The notes under the pieces were generated by a model. The model was not told the DNA's origin, did not search any database, and saw only the letters and a list, made by a program, of their open reading frames with translations. Below are positions 63,394-64,000 of a stretch of DNA of 64,000 bases, in pieces. The translations under genes and the position numbers were made by a program. Source of the DNA: Methylophaga sp. OBS4 (lineage in GTDB: Bacteria; Pseudomonadota; Gammaproteobacteria; Nitrosococcales; Methylophagaceae); assembly GCF_026319305.1 (NCBI RefSeq), contig NZ_JAPDMV010000005.1, positions 35,906 through 99,905 on the forward strand. The letters run 5' to 3'. How positions within the stretch are numbered: the stretch's first letter is position 1; the number at the start of each line of letters is the position of its first letter.

Positions 63394-64000
63394 TTATACG
63401 CAGCTCAGGTTAGGTAGTAATGTATCCAGCAATTTATCCAGTACTACTATCCGATCTTCGGCTTCCGGCATAGTGTCGACAAAACGTAATTTATCCTGGC
63501 CATCCAGTTTAAATTTGCCGGGCTGTTTCTGAATCAGCTCAATGATGGTCATCGGATCAATATTAGGCTCCTGTTCGAATATCAGACGCCCGCCCTGATC
63601 ATAAACATCGATTTTACGTATGCCGACGGTTTTGGCTTTAAAGCGCAGTTCATGGATGGCAAACAGGGTCTTGACCTGTTCCGGCAATAAGCCGAAACGA
63701 TCAATCATTTCCACCTGCAACTCATGCAAAGCCTCGTTATTTTCGGCGGCTGCGATACGTTTATACAATACCAGTCTGGTATGCACATCCGGCAGATAAT
63801 CGGAAGGTATCAGTGCCGGGACATGCAAATCAATTTCAACGAAATGCCGTTCCTGATTATTGAGGCTGGGTTCTTTGCCTGATTTCAATGCTTTGACGGC
63901 ACGTTCCAGCAGTTCGTTATAAAGCCCAAAGCCGATTTCCTGCATCTGGCCGCTTTGTTCATCACCCAGCAGTTCACCGGCGCCGCGAATTTCCATATCG
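63394..64000 (-). CDS. mfd: Transcription-repair coupling factor Mfd, C-terminal part only
   Basis: The last 201 or so residues of Mfd; the gene continues past the right edge of the window, where the frame is still open. Mfd pushes stalled RNA polymerase off damaged DNA and recruits UvrABC. The visible block MEIRGAGELLGDEQSGQM ends the helicase core (residues after TRG motif), and the rest is the D7 domain (VEIDLHVPALIPSDYLPDVHTRLVLYKRIA), which covers the UvrA-binding surface. No ATPase motifs are in the visible part. Confidence 0.95.
   Translation of the reverse strand, partial: DMEIRGAGELLGDEQSGQMQEIGFGLYNELLERAVKALKSGKEPSLNNQERHFVEIDLHVPALIPSDYLPDVHTRLVLYKRIAAAENNEALHELQVEMIDRFGLLPEQVKTLFAIHELRFKAKTVGIRKIDVYDQGGRLIFEQEPNIDPMTIIELIQKQPGKFKLDGQDKLRFVDTMPEAEDRIVVLDKLLDTLLPNLSCV

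Noticed and set aside
1..64000. CRISPR arrays, tRNA or rRNA genes, transposases or prophage
   Set aside because: I looked for regularly spaced repeats, tRNA-like cloverleaf ends and transposase or phage proteins and saw none; a covariance-model scan could still find a small RNA.

Overview
This 64 kb window is a stretch of chromosome from a Gram-negative bacterium, most likely a marine or halotolerant gammaproteobacterium. The evidence is gene content: RecBCD, CmoM, Hsp33, UbiK, ZapG/YhcB, a PA0069-type radical SAM protein, the rnfABCDGE-nth order, NhaD and a group 2 Mrp antiporter. It looks like the Methylophaga/Thiotrichales neighbourhood, but no gene here proves methylotrophy, so that assignment is an inference. 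I see no rRNA, tRNA, CRISPR array, transposase or prophage. Most of the window is ordinary, densely packed chromosome.

Layout. 1-2433: the end of hslO and a sulfide:quinone oxidoreductase. 2603-11179: recC-recB-recD in one overlapping operon, with recD carrying two intergenic-type repeats inside its reading frame. 11222-13180: an unknown AT-rich gene, then zapG, ubiK and ppnP. 13430-17436: an unrecognised pair (an ATP-grasp enzyme and a large protein with a papain-like Cys/His/Asn pattern), then an NnrU-family protein. 17496-22126: an AT-rich signalling block with a chemoreceptor and a PAS-GGDEF-EAL protein. 22488-28898: comM, rep, a YcnI-type copper-binding protein and a TonB-dependent receptor. 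29102-30945: a diguanylate cyclase and yaiI. 30960-36782: the six-gene Mrp antiporter operon. 36943-38574: a cytochrome c5-like protein and a zinc-type alcohol dehydrogenase homologue.

38849-41170 is the most distinctive metabolic locus: a bufferin-type operon with two cysteine-rich precursors (one lipoprotein-like, one soluble), a DUF692 multinuclear iron oxygenase (bufB) and its DUF2063 partner (bufC). These probably make modified copper-binding peptides in the periplasm. 41167-47279 on the minus strand is rnfABCDGE-nth-DUF1841, the Na+/H+-pumping ferredoxin:NAD complex. With Mrp and NhaD this makes three independent sodium-linked membrane systems.

47629-64000 mixes housekeeping genes (DAHP synthase, MaoC hydratase, nhaD, a tyrosine phosphatase, a fructosamine-kinase-like gene, rpiA, peroxiredoxin, a Gfo/Idh/MocA oxidoreductase, cmoM, the end of mfd) with a PhzF-family gene that ends at a degenerate integron attC-like site. 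It also holds a three-gene cluster of ATP-grasp ligase, seven-TM inactive transglutaminase and retropepsin-like lipoprotein. Several families of small palindromic repeats lie in the intergenic gaps, and members of two of these families are also found inside recD.
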